Shown: piece by piece, positions 17,351 to 25,313 of the stretch
Numbering within the stretch: position 1 is the stretch's first letter
Layout of the letters: every line of letters starts with the position of its first letter
From: Acidimicrobiia bacterium
GTDB lineage: Bacteria; Actinomycetota; Acidimicrobiia; Spongiisociales; ZC4RG35
Assembly (NCBI GenBank): GCA_028285585.1
Contig: JANQOU010000006.1
Coordinates: forward strand, 124,001-188,000
DNA: 64,000 nucleotides
Direction: 5' to 3'
Program-made: the position numbers and the translations under genes
The notes under the pieces: model-generated
What the model was told of the DNA's origin: nothing
Databases searched by the model: none
What the model saw: the letters and a program-made list of their open reading frames with translations, nothing else

Positions 17351-17391
17351 GAGACGGTGTGAGGCCACGACTGGTGACCCCACACTGTCTC
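17351..17391 (-). other. Intercistronic RNA hairpin between binding-protein and permease genes
   Basis: On the transcribed minus strand, GAGAC pairs with GTCTC and GTGTG with CACAC, followed by GG with CC; one A-C mismatch and one G-T pair separate the blocks, and a 13-base loop closes the stem. No U-run follows, so it is not a canonical intrinsic terminator. Such stem-loops after binding-protein genes often stabilise the upstream mRNA or cut read-through into the permeases. That role is inferred. Confidence 0.5.
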
Positions 17392-17403
17392 GATATCTCT
17401 TAC

Positions 17404-19143
17404 TCAGGCGGACTTGCTCGCCTTGTGGAACTGCATGTGCCCGAGTGCAGTGACCTGCACGTTGGACACAGAGCTGTCGTGGCCGCCCAGGTAGTCGAAG
17501 AAGAACGGGTACAACGCAGGAGCGTCCTCGTGGAGGAGCTTCTGGATCGCACCCACCGCTGCCTTCTGACCTGCGACGTCGACCGCCGACTGGTAATCAG
17601 CGAACAGCCCATCGAACTCGGGCGACGCGTAGTTCGAGGAGTTCCAGTCACCATCCGTCTCCAGGGCTCGCCCGAAGAACACGTCTGGAGTGGGCCGGTG
17701 GCCGTAGTCGACGATGCCGATGGCAGCCGATGCGCCGCAGGGGCGACCGGGACCGCCGGTGTCGGGCTGAGCTCCCCAGGATGCGCCTGCACACCAGTAC
17801 TCGCCGTAGAAGTCGGAGTTGGCCGTGACGTTGACCGACAGAGTCACTCCGGCCTCGGCAGCGTTCTGCTCGACGATGGCACCCATGTCAGGGCTGGCCA
17901 GGATCTCACCGACCTCGATGGTGGCGGTGAGGCCCTCATGGCCGGCATCTGCAAGCAGCTGCTTCGCCATGTCAATGTCTCTCGTCCGCTGTGGAGTTGC
18001 ATCCGCGTCGAAGAACGGCAGTGTCGGGTGGACCGGATGGTCGTTGCCGACGATGGCGAAGCCCTGGAAGAGGGTGTCGACCATCTGCTGCCGATCCAGC
18101 ATATAACCGAAGGCCCTCCGGACCCGGGCGTCCGTGAACGGGCCGCCCTCCGGAAGCTGAGTGTTGAACCACAGCTGACGGTGGTTGGACGACGGCGGCT
18201 TCAGCACCGTGAAGTTGTCGTCGTTGAGCAGGCTCGAACCGTCAACCACACCGAACTGCTGGATCATGTCCAGCTCACGGGCTTGCATAGCGGAGACACG
18301 AGCACCGTCAGATCCGAACCCGATGAGGGTGATCTCGTCGAGGTTGGGACGGCCGCCCCAGTAGTTGTCATTGGCCTTGAACACCGTGGTGAACGTGTTG
18401 GGGTCGTGGCTCTCGAAGATGAAAGCTCCGGTGCCTGATGGGCGTGCGTCGAGAGTGGTCCCGTCCGAGTAGTCCGCGGGCGTGATCAACGACTGCGGGT
18501 TGTAGATCGAGATCAGAACCGGCAGGTTCCCGTTGGGCTTGTCGAGGTTGACGACGGCAGTGAGGTCGTCCGGTGTCTCCACCGCGCCCTCGCTGACGAC
18601 ACCGGCGAGGCCGGCGCCGGCCACAACCATGCGATCGACAGTGGCGGCCACGTCGGCAGACGTGAACGGAGTCCCGTCGTGCCACATCACACCTTCGCGA
18701 AGGTTGAACGTCCAGGCACTCCCGTCGGCGTTGGGGGTCCAAGAGGTGGCCAGACCGGTGTTCCCGATGTTGCCGTCGGGAGCGAGGCCCACCAGGTACT
18801 CGAAGCTCTGTGAGAGCACGCTGTAGGTACCCAAGTCGAGCATGTTCAGCGGGTCGAGGCCGGAGTTGGCGTCACCCTGCTGGATGCCGGCCTTGAGGCT
18901 TCCGCCAGCTACCGGAGCCTGGGTCCCGCCAGCACCGCTCGTGCCGGGAGCGGCAGTGCCATCCGTGGGCTCGGGGCTGCAAGCCGCAATAACACCGGCC
19001 ATCGATGTCACGCTGAGCCCAAGGATCGCACCACGCTTCAGGAAGTCGCGTCTGGTGATCGCGCCCTGGGCGTAATGCTCCATCAGGTCAACTTCAAGTG
19101 GTGATGATTTTTTGCGAATTGAGTCGAATAGTTTCCAGTCCAT
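17404..19143 (-). CDS. Substrate-binding lipoprotein of peptide-type ABC transporter (family 5)
   Basis: A 579-residue family 5 solute-binding protein. Residues 29-35 form a twin-arginine motif (TRRDFLKR), followed by a hydrophobic stretch and a lipobox ending at IAAC, so it is probably a Tat-exported lipoprotein. SWTPNADGSAWTFNLREGVMWHDG is the signature of DppA/OppA proteins, split across residues near 150. The ATG at 19143 has GGAGG upstream. It follows the choline-dehydrogenase-like gene by 146 bases on the same strand and precedes the permeases. A quaternary amine such as choline or carnitine is the likely ligand from context, but peptides remain possible. Confidence 0.85.
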   Translation of the reverse strand: MDWKLFDSIRKKSSPLEVDLMEHYAQGAITRRDFLKRGAILGLSVTSMAGVIAACSPEPTDGTAAPGTSGAGGTQAPVAGGSLKAGIQQGDANSGLDPLNMLDLGTYSVLSQSFEYLVGLAPDGNIGNTGLATSWTPNADGSAWTFNLREGVMWHDGTPFTSADVAATVDRMVVAGAGLAGVVSEGAVETPDDLTAVVNLDKPNGNLPVLISIYNPQSLITPADYSDGTTLDARPSGTGAFIFESHDPNTFTTVFKANDNYWGGRPNLDEITLIGFGSDGARVSAMQARELDMIQQFGVVDGSSLLNDDNFTVLKPPSSNHRQLWFNTQLPEGGPFTDARVRRAFGYMLDRQQMVDTLFQGFAIVGNDHPVHPTLPFFDADATPQRTRDIDMAKQLLADAGHEGLTATIEVGEILASPDMGAIVEQNAAEAGVTLSVNVTANSDFYGEYWCAGASWGAQPDTGGPGRPCGASAAIGIVDYGHRPTPDVFFGRALETDGDWNSSNYASPEFDGLFADYQSAVDVAGQKAAVGAIQKLLHEDAPALYPFFFDYLGGHDSSVSNVQVTALGHMQFHKASKSA

Positions 19144-19289
19144 GGTCTTGGTTCCTCCAAGCCGACTACGGCAGCCGTGGGCTACCTGGTCAGCAAACAT
19201 AGCGCGCCGGGCCTTCAGCAAACCGGGGAATCGCCAGCTTTCTAAGGTTCCCACCAGGCGGAACACGTCTCAGAAGCTATAAAGCGCGG

Positions 19290-20930
19290 TCAGTCGGCGT
19301 GTCGGTGCCAATCGACGTGCTCGGGTGGAAGCGGGGTGTTCCCGAGTATCAGATCGGCCGCCTTCTCCGCGATCATCATCACCGGTGCGTAGATGTTGCC
19401 GTTGGTGATGGCGGGCATCACCGACGCATCGACCACCCGAAGCCCTTCGGTCCCGTGGACCGACATCGTCGCCGGATCGACCACCGACATCTCGTCCAGG
19501 CCCATCCGCGCAGTGCATGACGGGTGGAGGGCCGTCTCCCCGTCGCGTGCGACCCAGTCGAGTATCTCCTGCTCGGTGCCCACCTCTGGCCCGGGTGAGA
19601 TCTCACCGGCGTTGTACGGCTCGAAGGCCGGCTGGTTGAGGATCCGTCTCGCTACTTGAACTGCCTCGACCCACTCCCGACGGTCTGTCTCGGTGGACAA
19701 GTAGTTGAACCGGAGTGCCGGCTTGTCCTCGGGGTCCCGCGATTTGATCTTCACCGATCCGACGGCGTCGGAGAACATCGGGCCGATGTGCACCTGGTAG
19801 CCGTGGCCACCTGCCGGGACCGAGCCGTCGTATCGGATGGCCAATGGAAGGAAGTGGAACATCAGGTTGGGCCGGTCGACATCGTCGTTGGAGCGGACGA
19901 ACCCTCCGGCCTCAAAGTGGTTGGTAGCCCCGGGGCCTTTTCCGAACAGCCACTGCAACCCGATGATCGGCCGTCTCCACATGGCCAGATGGGGCTGCAT
20001 CGAAACCGGCTGCTTCGAGGCGTACTGGATGTAGACCTCGAGGTGGTCCTGCATGTTCTCGCCGACGCCAGCCAGGTCTACCACTGGCTCGATCCCCAGG
20101 GCGGACAGCTCTGAGGCGTTGCCGACACCGGAGAGCTGGAGCAACTGCGGAGTGTTGATCGCCCCGCCACAGACGATCACTTCGCCGGCCGCGACGAACC
20201 GCGACTTGCCCCGCACCCGGTATTCGACGCCTTCGGCTCGGGTCCCGCGAAACCTGACGCCAGTGGTCATGGCCCGGGTCACCACGTCGAGGTTTGGGCG
20301 ACGGCGCACCGGGTGCAGATAGGCCCGTGCCGCCGAGAGCCGGCGGCCTTTGTGACGATTGGTGTCGAAAGCGGCGAAGCCTTCCTGTTGTCGGCCGTTC
20401 ACGTCGTCGGTCAGCGGGTAGCCGGCCTGCTGAGCTGCTTCGAAGAAGGCGTTGAACAGCGGGTTTGTGGCGGGCCCGCGGGTCAGCTTCAAAGGGCCTT
20501 CGCCGCCGCGGTACTCGTCGGCGCCGGCGAGCGTCGTCTCCATCTTCTTGAAGTAGGGAAGACAGTGGGCGAAGTCCCAACTCTCGAGACCGGGCCGCTC
20601 GGCCCACCGCTCGTAGTCGCCGGGATTGCCCCGTTGGAAGATCATGCCGTTGATCGACGAGGAGCCACCGAGGACCTTCCCCCGAGCGTGATAGATCCGC
20701 CGGCCTCCCATGTGCGGCTCAGGTTCCGACTCGTACATCCAGTCGTATCGCTTGTTCCCGATCGGGAAGGCCAGCGCCGCCGGCATGTGGATGTACACGT
20801 CCCACCAGGAGTCGGGGCGGCCGGCTTCGAGCACGAGGACGCTGGTCCCCGGGTCGGCACTGAGCCGGTTTGCGAGGGCGCTACCGGCCGAGCCGCCGCC
20901 CACGATCACGAAGTCGTATCGATCCCGCAC
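19290..20930 (-). CDS. betA: GMC oxidoreductase, choline dehydrogenase-like
   Basis: A 546-residue FAD enzyme of the glucose-methanol-choline family. The N-terminal FAD motif [14 protein letters not shown] is at residues 10-23, [15 protein letters not shown] is the first GMC signature and [16 protein letters not shown] the second. The C-terminal [25 protein letters not shown] and the catalytic-region TNGNIYAP resemble BetA. Choline dehydrogenases oxidise choline to betaine aldehyde and often on to glycine betaine. No betaine aldehyde dehydrogenase is in the window. Other alcohols are possible within GMC, but nearby carnitine genes and the shared IclR motif favour choline. Confidence 0.78.
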   Translation of the reverse strand: MRDRYDFVIVGGGSAGSALANRLSADPGTSVLVLEAGRPDSWWDVYIHMPAALAFPIGNKRYDWMYESEPEPHMGGRRIYHARGKVLGGSSSINGMIFQRGNPGDYERWAERPGLESWDFAHCLPYFKKMETTLAGADEYRGGEGPLKLTRGPATNPLFNAFFEAAQQAGYPLTDDVNGRQQEGFAAFDTNRHKGRRLSAARAYLHPVRRRPNLDVVTRAMTTGVRFRGTRAEGVEYRVRGKSRFVAAGEVIVCGGAINTPQLLQLSGVGNASELSALGIEPVVDLAGVGENMQDHLEVYIQYASKQPVSMQPHLAMWRRPIIGLQWLFGKGPGATNHFEAGGFVRSNDDVDRPNLMFHFLPLAIRYDGSVPAGGHGYQVHIGPMFSDAVGSVKIKSRDPEDKPALRFNYLSTETDRREWVEAVQVARRILNQPAFEPYNAGEISPGPEVGTEQEILDWVARDGETALHPSCTARMGLDEMSVVDPATMSVHGTEGLRVVDASVMPAITNGNIYAPVMMIAEKAADLILGNTPLPPEHVDWHRHAD

Positions 20931-20995
20931 GACGATTCAACTTATTCGCTGCAAATGGCGTGCCGCTGCCCCAAGCCGAGGTTTGTGTTCTGACC

Positions 20996-21011
20996 AGTGG
21001 AACGTCCCACT
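20996..21011. promoter_or_regulatory. Candidate IclR operator palindrome
   Basis: AGTGGAACGTCCCACT is a near-perfect 16-base palindrome: the half AGTGG mirrors CCACT, with one mismatched pair. It lies in the 100-base gap between the divergent choline-dehydrogenase and IclR genes, 19 bases before the IclR start. Eleven bases of it (AGTGGAACGTC) recur in reverse orientation at 5881-5891 in front of the carnitine operon. IclR regulators commonly bind such sites and control both divergent genes. Binding itself is inferred. Confidence 0.6.
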
Positions 21012-21030
21012 CAGTAGGATCGCGATTCAC

Positions 21031-21783
21031 GTGCAGTCGATAGAGAGAGCTTTTGCGGTCCTTCGGGCAGTCCGCTCGATTGACGGCACTGCCGGTGTGT
21101 CCGAAGTCGCCCGAGCGGTGGGCCTGGCCAAGAGCACCACTTCGAGAGTGCTCTCCTCCTTGGAAGAAGTCGGCGCGGTCGACCGGGTGGAACCCGGAGG
21201 CGGGTATGTGATCGGCACCGGCCTCATCTCACTGGCGGGGGCCGGCGCCGGGATCAGCACACTGCGCGAAGTGGCCCGGCCGTTCCTTCGGGAGCTGACC
21301 GACACCCTGGGTGAGAGCACCGGCCTGACCGTGGCCGACGACCAGGAGGCCCTCTACGTGGATCACGTCGGGAGCGAAGGGTCGGTGAGAACCAGGGATT
21401 GGACTGGTGCCCGCTTCCCGTTCCACACCGTCGCCGGCGGGCTGGCGCTGCTCATGACTTGGCCTGACTCGTCGGTTGATCAGCTCGCCGACCGGGGCAT
21501 GGAGGCCTTCTCCACTGCGACTGTCTCCTCCAAGAAGGCGCTACGGAGCAAGCTGACCCAGGCCCGCCGCGCCGGATACGTCTGGGCCATGGGCGACTTC
21601 GACCTTGAGATCAACGGAGTGGCAGCACCGGTCCGCAACGCCGACGGCAAGGCAATCGGTGCCGTCTCGGTCTACGGGCCCAGCTACCGATTCCCCGGAG
21701 ACGGCGACCCCGAGGAGATCGGGGAGACGGTCCTCGCGTCAGCCCTTCTCGTCCAGGAGCAGTTAGGCCGGTCTAGGCGCTGA
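21031..21783 (+). CDS. IclR-family transcriptional regulator
   Basis: A 250-residue regulator. The N-terminal winged helix-turn-helix reads AFAVLRAVRSIDG followed by SEVARAVGLAKSTTSRVLSSLEEVG. The effector-binding domain includes LREVARPFLRELTDTLGEST and the ending APVRNADGKAIGAVSVYGPSYR. I use the GTG at 21031, where the family sequence begins. It is divergent from the choline dehydrogenase gene and is probably the local regulator of that gene and the carnitine operon. The effector is unknown, plausibly a quaternary amine. The last 11 bases overlap a convergent lipoprotein gene. Confidence 0.88.
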   Translation: MQSIERAFAVLRAVRSIDGTAGVSEVARAVGLAKSTTSRVLSSLEEVGAVDRVEPGGGYVIGTGLISLAGAGAGISTLREVARPFLRELTDTLGESTGLTVADDQEALYVDHVGSEGSVRTRDWTGARFPFHTVAGGLALLMTWPDSSVDQLADRGMEAFSTATVSSKKALRSKLTQARRAGYVWAMGDFDLEINGVAAPVRNADGKAIGAVSVYGPSYRFPGDGDPEEIGETVLASALLVQEQLGRSRR

Positions 21784-22567
21784 CCGCAGCCTGGAACACC
21801 GCGTCGGCCACGTCGCGGTCGAACGGCTCGACGAACGTGATGAAGCTGGCGATGGTCGTGCACGGCCCGTTGACGGCTCCCTGGAACTCGACGTAGATGG
21901 CACCTGTGAAGCCCTGGATGTCGAAGGAGAGGATGAAGCGGGCACCGGCTTGCGACCCGGCGACGGAGACAGACTCTGTCGTGACGGTGAACTCCTCGAC
22001 CGGCATGTCGTCACCCATGATCGCAATCACCGAGTTGGTCATGCACTCGAGGCCTTCCGGGGTTCCCCAGATCCTGGAGAAGACGGCAAAGGCTTCCTCG
22101 GCTTCCCCAGCACTGTTGAAGACACGGGCCTCGATCGAACCTCTCGGAGCTCCGAACGGCGAGAGGTCAGACGGCGGCCCCTCGAACGAAGCAACCAGGG
22201 CTGCGGCCGAGTAGTCGTCGAGATTGTCGATGTCGAAGTCGTCGGGCAGAAGGCACGGGTCGTAGGCGAAGTCCTCGTTGGCGGCGTCGTTGACCGCGGC
22301 GTCGGTGCTACCGGTCCACCCGTCGGGCAGAGCAGCCAAGACGGCAGCCGTCTTGGCCTCGACGGTTGCGTTGCCATCCATAGACGGCTGTGTCGTTTCC
22401 GCAGCCGGAGCGGTTGTGGTCGTATCTGCCATCGCCGGCTCGGTGGCGGCGGGAGCTTCGGTTCCCGCCGTTGTGCCAGCGGTGGTCGATGTGGTTTCGG
22501 TTGCGGCCGGTGAGCAGGCTGCCAACACAACGGCGAGCACTACCAGAAGTCGTTTTGAGGTCCCCAT
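21773..22567 (-). CDS. Predicted lipoprotein of unknown function
   Basis: A 264-residue exported protein. The N terminus is a short lipoprotein signal (KRLLVVLAVVLAAC), followed by about 60 residues very rich in Thr, Ala and Glu, a typical cell-wall-spanning linker. The remaining domain of about 190 residues includes YDPCLLPDDFDIDNL and LECMTNSVIAIMGDDMP, suggesting a disulfide-bonded extracellular domain. I do not recognise the family. It has no obvious operon partner, overlaps the IclR gene end to end by 11 bases, and faces a repeat element and two tRNA genes upstream. Confidence 0.7.
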   Translation of the reverse strand: MGTSKRLLVVLAVVLAACSPAATETTSTTAGTTAGTEAPAATEPAMADTTTTAPAAETTQPSMDGNATVEAKTAAVLAALPDGWTGSTDAAVNDAANEDFAYDPCLLPDDFDIDNLDDYSAAALVASFEGPPSDLSPFGAPRGSIEARVFNSAGEAEEAFAVFSRIWGTPEGLECMTNSVIAIMGDDMPVEEFTVTTESVSVAGSQAGARFILSFDIQGFTGAIYVEFQGAVNGPCTTIASFITFVEPFDRDVADAVFQAAVSA

Positions 22568-22623
22568 GAAACGGACTCTAGGCAAGCCTTGTCCCACCAT
22601 GCACCCCGATCAAACATCACACC

Positions 22624-22737
22624 CGCAACCTCAGGTAATACGGCCCGTATCTGGTCCCTATGGCCTCAGGTTGCGAATGACTACCGCCAACCTGAGGTGA
22701 TTTGGCCCGTATCTGGGCGTTATTACCTGAGGTTGCG
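22624..22737. repeat. Two-unit tandem hairpin repeat
   Basis: Two copies of a roughly 50-base unit repeat with a 62-base period. Both share GGCCCGTATCTGG (22642-22654 and 22704-22716) and a start like CAACCTSAGGTRAT. Each unit is also an inverted repeat with one central mismatch (CAACCTCAGG with CCTCAGGTTG). The outer arms are perfect: the 16 bases at 22624-22639 are the exact reverse complement of 22722-22737. It lies between a lipoprotein start and tRNA-Glu. No coding frame fits. It could be a REP-like element or part of a miniature transposon. Confidence 0.7.
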
Positions 22738-22748
22738 TGGAGATGCAG

Positions 22749-22821
22749 TACCCCCGACCGGATTTGAACCGGCGTTACCGGCTTGAGAGGCCGGCGTCCT
22801 GGGCCGCTAGACGACGGGGGC
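22749..22821 (-). tRNA. tRNA-Glu (CTC)
   Basis: A 73-base cloverleaf on the minus strand. The 5' arm GCCCCCG pairs with CGGGGGT, the anticodon loop reads CTCTCAA with anticodon CTC (decodes GAG), and the T-arm is GGTTCAAATCC. The 3' CCA is not encoded. It lies 31 bases downstream of tRNA-Gln on the same strand, so the two are probably one transcript. Confidence 0.95.
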
Positions 22822-22852
22822 AAGTTGTCCGATCGACCGGAGCCGACCGTTG

Positions 22853-22924
22853 CTCGGGGGGAAGGACTCGAACCCTCAATAACAGGGCCAGAACCTGTCG
22901 TGTTACCTATTACACCACCCCCGA
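22853..22924 (-). tRNA. tRNA-Gln (CTG)
   Basis: A 72-base cloverleaf on the minus strand. The acceptor stem TCGGGGG pairs with CCCCCGA, the anticodon stem ACAGG pairs with CCTGT around loop TTCTGGC (anticodon CTG, decodes CAG), and the T-arm is GGTTCGAGTCC. No CCA is encoded. It is transcribed just ahead of tRNA-Glu. Confidence 0.95.
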
Positions 22925-22996
22925 ACGCGCATCACCTTCAGAAGATGCGGGGTGATGGCATGAGAATAATCGCCGCGAACCTGGTGTGTGAAGTTG

Positions 22997-23413
22997 TCAG
23001 GGGACGAGGACAGGTTGAGCAGTTGCGCTGGCACGCACCCGCAGAGGATCGCTTTGATCGACAAAAACGCCGAGCAGCCCCAACTCGACGGCGCCTTCGA
23101 TGACGACAGTGACGGAGAGACCGTCAGGGCTTGTCACCACCTCGTACGAAGTTGTGTTGACTCCTTGAAACCCGATTGAGGCTAGAGCCAGGGATCGAGC
23201 TCGATCTGGGCTTAAAACAAGCTCTCCGCTGGCTCGATACACCTCCTCGTCTATGCCCGATGCTGCTGCAATCGCCGCTGAGTCGGCCACGGCCGCAAGC
23301 TCGCGTTGGGTAGCAAGACCGCGCCAGAAGTCGAGAGCAAGCCCTCCGAAGAGCAGAAGCAAGAGACTCAATCCCAGCATCCAGAAGGTCGCAGATCCAC
23401 GCTCGCTCCTCAT
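22997..23413 (-). CDS. TadG-like pilus assembly protein (Rv3654c-like)
   Basis: A 138-residue protein starting RSERGSATFWMLGLSLLLLLFGGLALDFW in pieces: a charged start, Gly, then one membrane helix. RELAAVADSAAIAAASGID is the segment typical of TadG-type and helicase/secretion-neighbourhood proteins of actinobacteria (Rv3654c type). It is the last gene of the pilus operon and overlaps the preceding pseudopilin by 4 bases (ATGA). Probably a membrane-anchored minor component of the pilus machine. Confidence 0.75.
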   Translation of the reverse strand: MRSERGSATFWMLGLSLLLLLFGGLALDFWRGLATQRELAAVADSAAIAAASGIDEEVYRASGELVLSPDRARSLALASIGFQGVNTTSYEVVTSPDGLSVTVVIEGAVELGLLGVFVDQSDPLRVRASATAQPVLVP

Positions 23414-23838
23414 GGGAGACTCCGGTACAAGTCGACTGGCTCCGAGTGCTCCGCTCCCACCCAGAGACCTCCCACCTCACCCCAAGGAGTGGACACCAAA
23501 GGAGCCCAAACCTCCACGCGAGAGGTCGCCACGGAGCCTCTGGTCAAGACACACCCATGACTCGCAGCAGAAACAGGAGAGGGAGTGGTCCCGCACCAAC
23601 CGAGCCGGACTTCATCGTCGCCCAGACCGTGCTCTCTTGCGAGCGACTCCAACAGTTCGCCAGCAGCCCTCTCGTTCAGGCTCAGGACAGCAGCCCTGCT
23701 CACCTCCGCCGCTGCCGCTTCGGCGAACACCCGCCGCTCGGACCATGGCCCGAATGACGCCACGACGAGGGCAACAGGAAGAAGCAAAACCGCTACTCCC
23801 ATGGCGAACTCGGCCGCAGCGTGCCCATGCTCCCTCAT
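23410..23838 (-). CDS. TadE-like pseudopilin
   Basis: A 142-residue protein starting MREHGHAAAEFAMGVAVLLLP. A Gly is followed by a helix with Glu at position 5 after the presumed prepilin cleavage point, as in TadE pseudopilins. Two cysteines (WCGTTP and HGCVLT) could form a disulfide outside the membrane. I take the ATG at 23838, whose ATGA overlaps the stop of the preceding gene; the 3' end overlaps the TadG-like gene the same way. Confidence 0.75.
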   Translation of the reverse strand: MREHGHAAAEFAMGVAVLLLPVALVVASFGPWSERRVFAEAAAAEVSRAAVLSLNERAAGELLESLAREHGLGDDEVRLGWCGTTPSPVSAASHGCVLTRGSVATSRVEVWAPLVSTPWGEVGGLWVGAEHSEPVDLYRSLP

Positions 23839-24194
23839 GGCTCGACGACAGCGCGTGCCGACATCTCGATCGGGACATCGGCCATGAACGGGCTCCACGA
23901 CTCGAAGGTGACAGATGCGTTCGCAACCATGGAGCCACCAGCGACCGCACAGGTCACAACGAGATCATCCGACATGCGGCCACCCAACAGCTGGCCCGCG
24001 ACGTCAACACCCTTGTCAACACACATCTCCACCGATCCGGTGAGAGCACCCGACCTAGTCCCCTGCTCCAACGCAGAGCGGAGCGCGCCTCGTCCGTATT
24101 GGATGGCAACGATATTGATGAACGCCACAAAGAGAACCAACGCCAGCCCCGACGCGAGAAGGAACTGGACCGAACTGATCCCTTTGTCTTTCAA
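23835..24194 (-). CDS. TadE-like pseudopilin, probable TTG start
   Basis: A 119-residue protein if started at the TTG at 24194, which forms a TTGA overlap with the stop of the Flp gene and matches the 4-base coupling used throughout this operon. An ATG nine codons upstream (24221) would overlap Flp by 31 bases and is less likely. The sequence KDKGISSVQFLLASGLALVL has the pseudopilin helix, with Gln instead of Glu at position 5. Two cysteines lie in the C-terminal part (EMCVDKG, VVTCAVAG). Confidence 0.72.
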   Translation of the reverse strand: MKDKGISSVQFLLASGLALVLFVAFINIVAIQYGRGALRSALEQGTRSGALTGSVEMCVDKGVDVAGQLLGGRMSDDLVVTCAVAGGSMVANASVTFESWSPFMADVPIEMSARAVVEP

Positions 24195-24373
24195 CCGCCG
24201 ATCAGGGAGCTGCGGATCCAACCGACTATGTCGACTCCGAGCGCCTGGAGCGCACCCCAGATCACAACCAGCGCTGCAATCGCCAGTGCTGCATTGCCCA
24301 TCAGCTCAGCAGTGTTCAGTCCCCGGTCGTCGGTGCGCAGTGCCTTTGCGAGTGCGCGAATTGTCTCCAGCAT
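24191..24373 (-). CDS. flp: Flp-type pilin
   Basis: A 60-residue protein: a short charged leader ending DDRG, then LNTAELMGNAALAIAALVVI, the hydrophobic pilin helix with Glu at position 5 after the cleavage glycine. The size and layout match Flp/Fap major pilins of Tad systems. It ends in WIRSSLIGG and overlaps the next pseudopilin gene by TTGA. It lies 10 bases after tadC, as is common in Tad operons. Confidence 0.85.
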   Translation of the reverse strand: MLETIRALAKALRTDDRGLNTAELMGNAALAIAALVVIWGALQALGVDIVGWIRSSLIGG

Positions 24374-24383
24374 TTCTCTCCTT

Positions 24384-25313
24384 TCATTGCCAGGCAGTTA
24401 TCAGATAGGGAAGGGGGGCGGCCACAAAGAGAATGAGCACAGGGGCCAAGATGGCAATGGTCGGAACCAACATCGCCGCCCTTCTCTTGGTGGCCGTTCG
24501 CTTGATCGATTCGCGGCGAGTCTCTCTGACATCCTCAGATAGGGCGAGAAGTGACGTGGCGAGATCCGCCCCACGCTCCTCCGCAGTGGCCAACAGTCGG
24601 TAAGTACGAGAGCAAAACGGCTCAGGCGTGATCTCCGCTATGCGGCGAAAGGCGTCCGGGCCCGACCACCCGGCACGATGCAACCTAAGGGCATCGGCGA
24701 GCTCGGTGATCACCTCACCGCTTCCTCTTTGGACCATGGCGCGAACGGCCTGAACGACGCCACCCCCTGCTCTAACCCGCATGGCCAAGAGCTGGTTGAC
24801 CGTGTAGATCTCGATCTTCATCCGCTCGCGTCTCTGCTCAATGGCCTTGTTGAGCTGACCTTTGGTACGACTCGCCCCAAACGTCAGGCCGAGAATCAGC
24901 AAAGCAACCCGCATTGGCACCGAGGCCCCAACCGCATAGCCAGCACCCAAAGCCAGGACCGTTGACACGACAATCGAGCTCAGCTGCTTGACCCGATATG
25001 CCGACATGAGCTCTTGCTCAGGCGTCCCTAGGAACCAACCAGCCTGTCGAATCTTCAACACCGTCACCTCGTCACCGCCACGCTCCATCAGCCGCCCAAG
25101 CCAATCGGCGAGATCACGAACGATGGGGCCAAAGACCATCGCGACCGGGTTGCTCGACTCAGAGGTGGAGGGACTCGCCAGGGACGGGGTCAGATACGGC
25201 TGAAGCCGGGACCGAAGACGTCTTGGTGGTGGAGCTATGAGTTTCACCACAAGCCCAATCAGCACGGCAGAAGAGGCCGACGCCAGAATCGCAAGACCTC
25301 CGATGCCACTCAT
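24384..25313 (-). CDS. tadC: Tad pilus inner-membrane protein TadC
   Basis: A 309-residue type II secretion F-domain protein with two hydrophobic N-terminal helices, a cytoplasmic T2SSF domain (residues about 165-290, RVRAGGGVVQAVRAMVQRG through TAEERGADLATSLLAL) and a C-terminal membrane pair. It forms the pilus platform with TadB, driven by the TadA ATPase. Its ATG overlaps the tadB stop by 4 bases. Confidence 0.88.
   Translation of the reverse strand: MSGIGGLAILASASSAVLIGLVVKLIAPPPRRLRSRLQPYLTPSLASPSTSESSNPVAMVFGPIVRDLADWLGRLMERGGDEVTVLKIRQAGWFLGTPEQELMSAYRVKQLSSIVVSTVLALGAGYAVGASVPMRVALLILGLTFGASRTKGQLNKAIEQRRERMKIEIYTVNQLLAMRVRAGGGVVQAVRAMVQRGSGEVITELADALRLHRAGWSGPDAFRRIAEITPEPFCSRTYRLLATAEERGADLATSLLALSEDVRETRRESIKRTATKRRAAMLVPTIAILAPVLILFVAAPLPYLITAWQ

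Noticed and set aside
19247-19264. GTTCC-N8-GGAAC inverted repeat upstream of the binding-protein gene as a third IclR site
   Set aside because: It shares only short pieces with AGTGGAACGTC and the half-site spacing differs, so it is too weak to call.
22624-22737. Two repeats with a regular period as a minimal CRISPR array
   Set aside because: Only two units, the spacer would be 12 bases, the units are themselves hairpins, and no cas genes are in the window.
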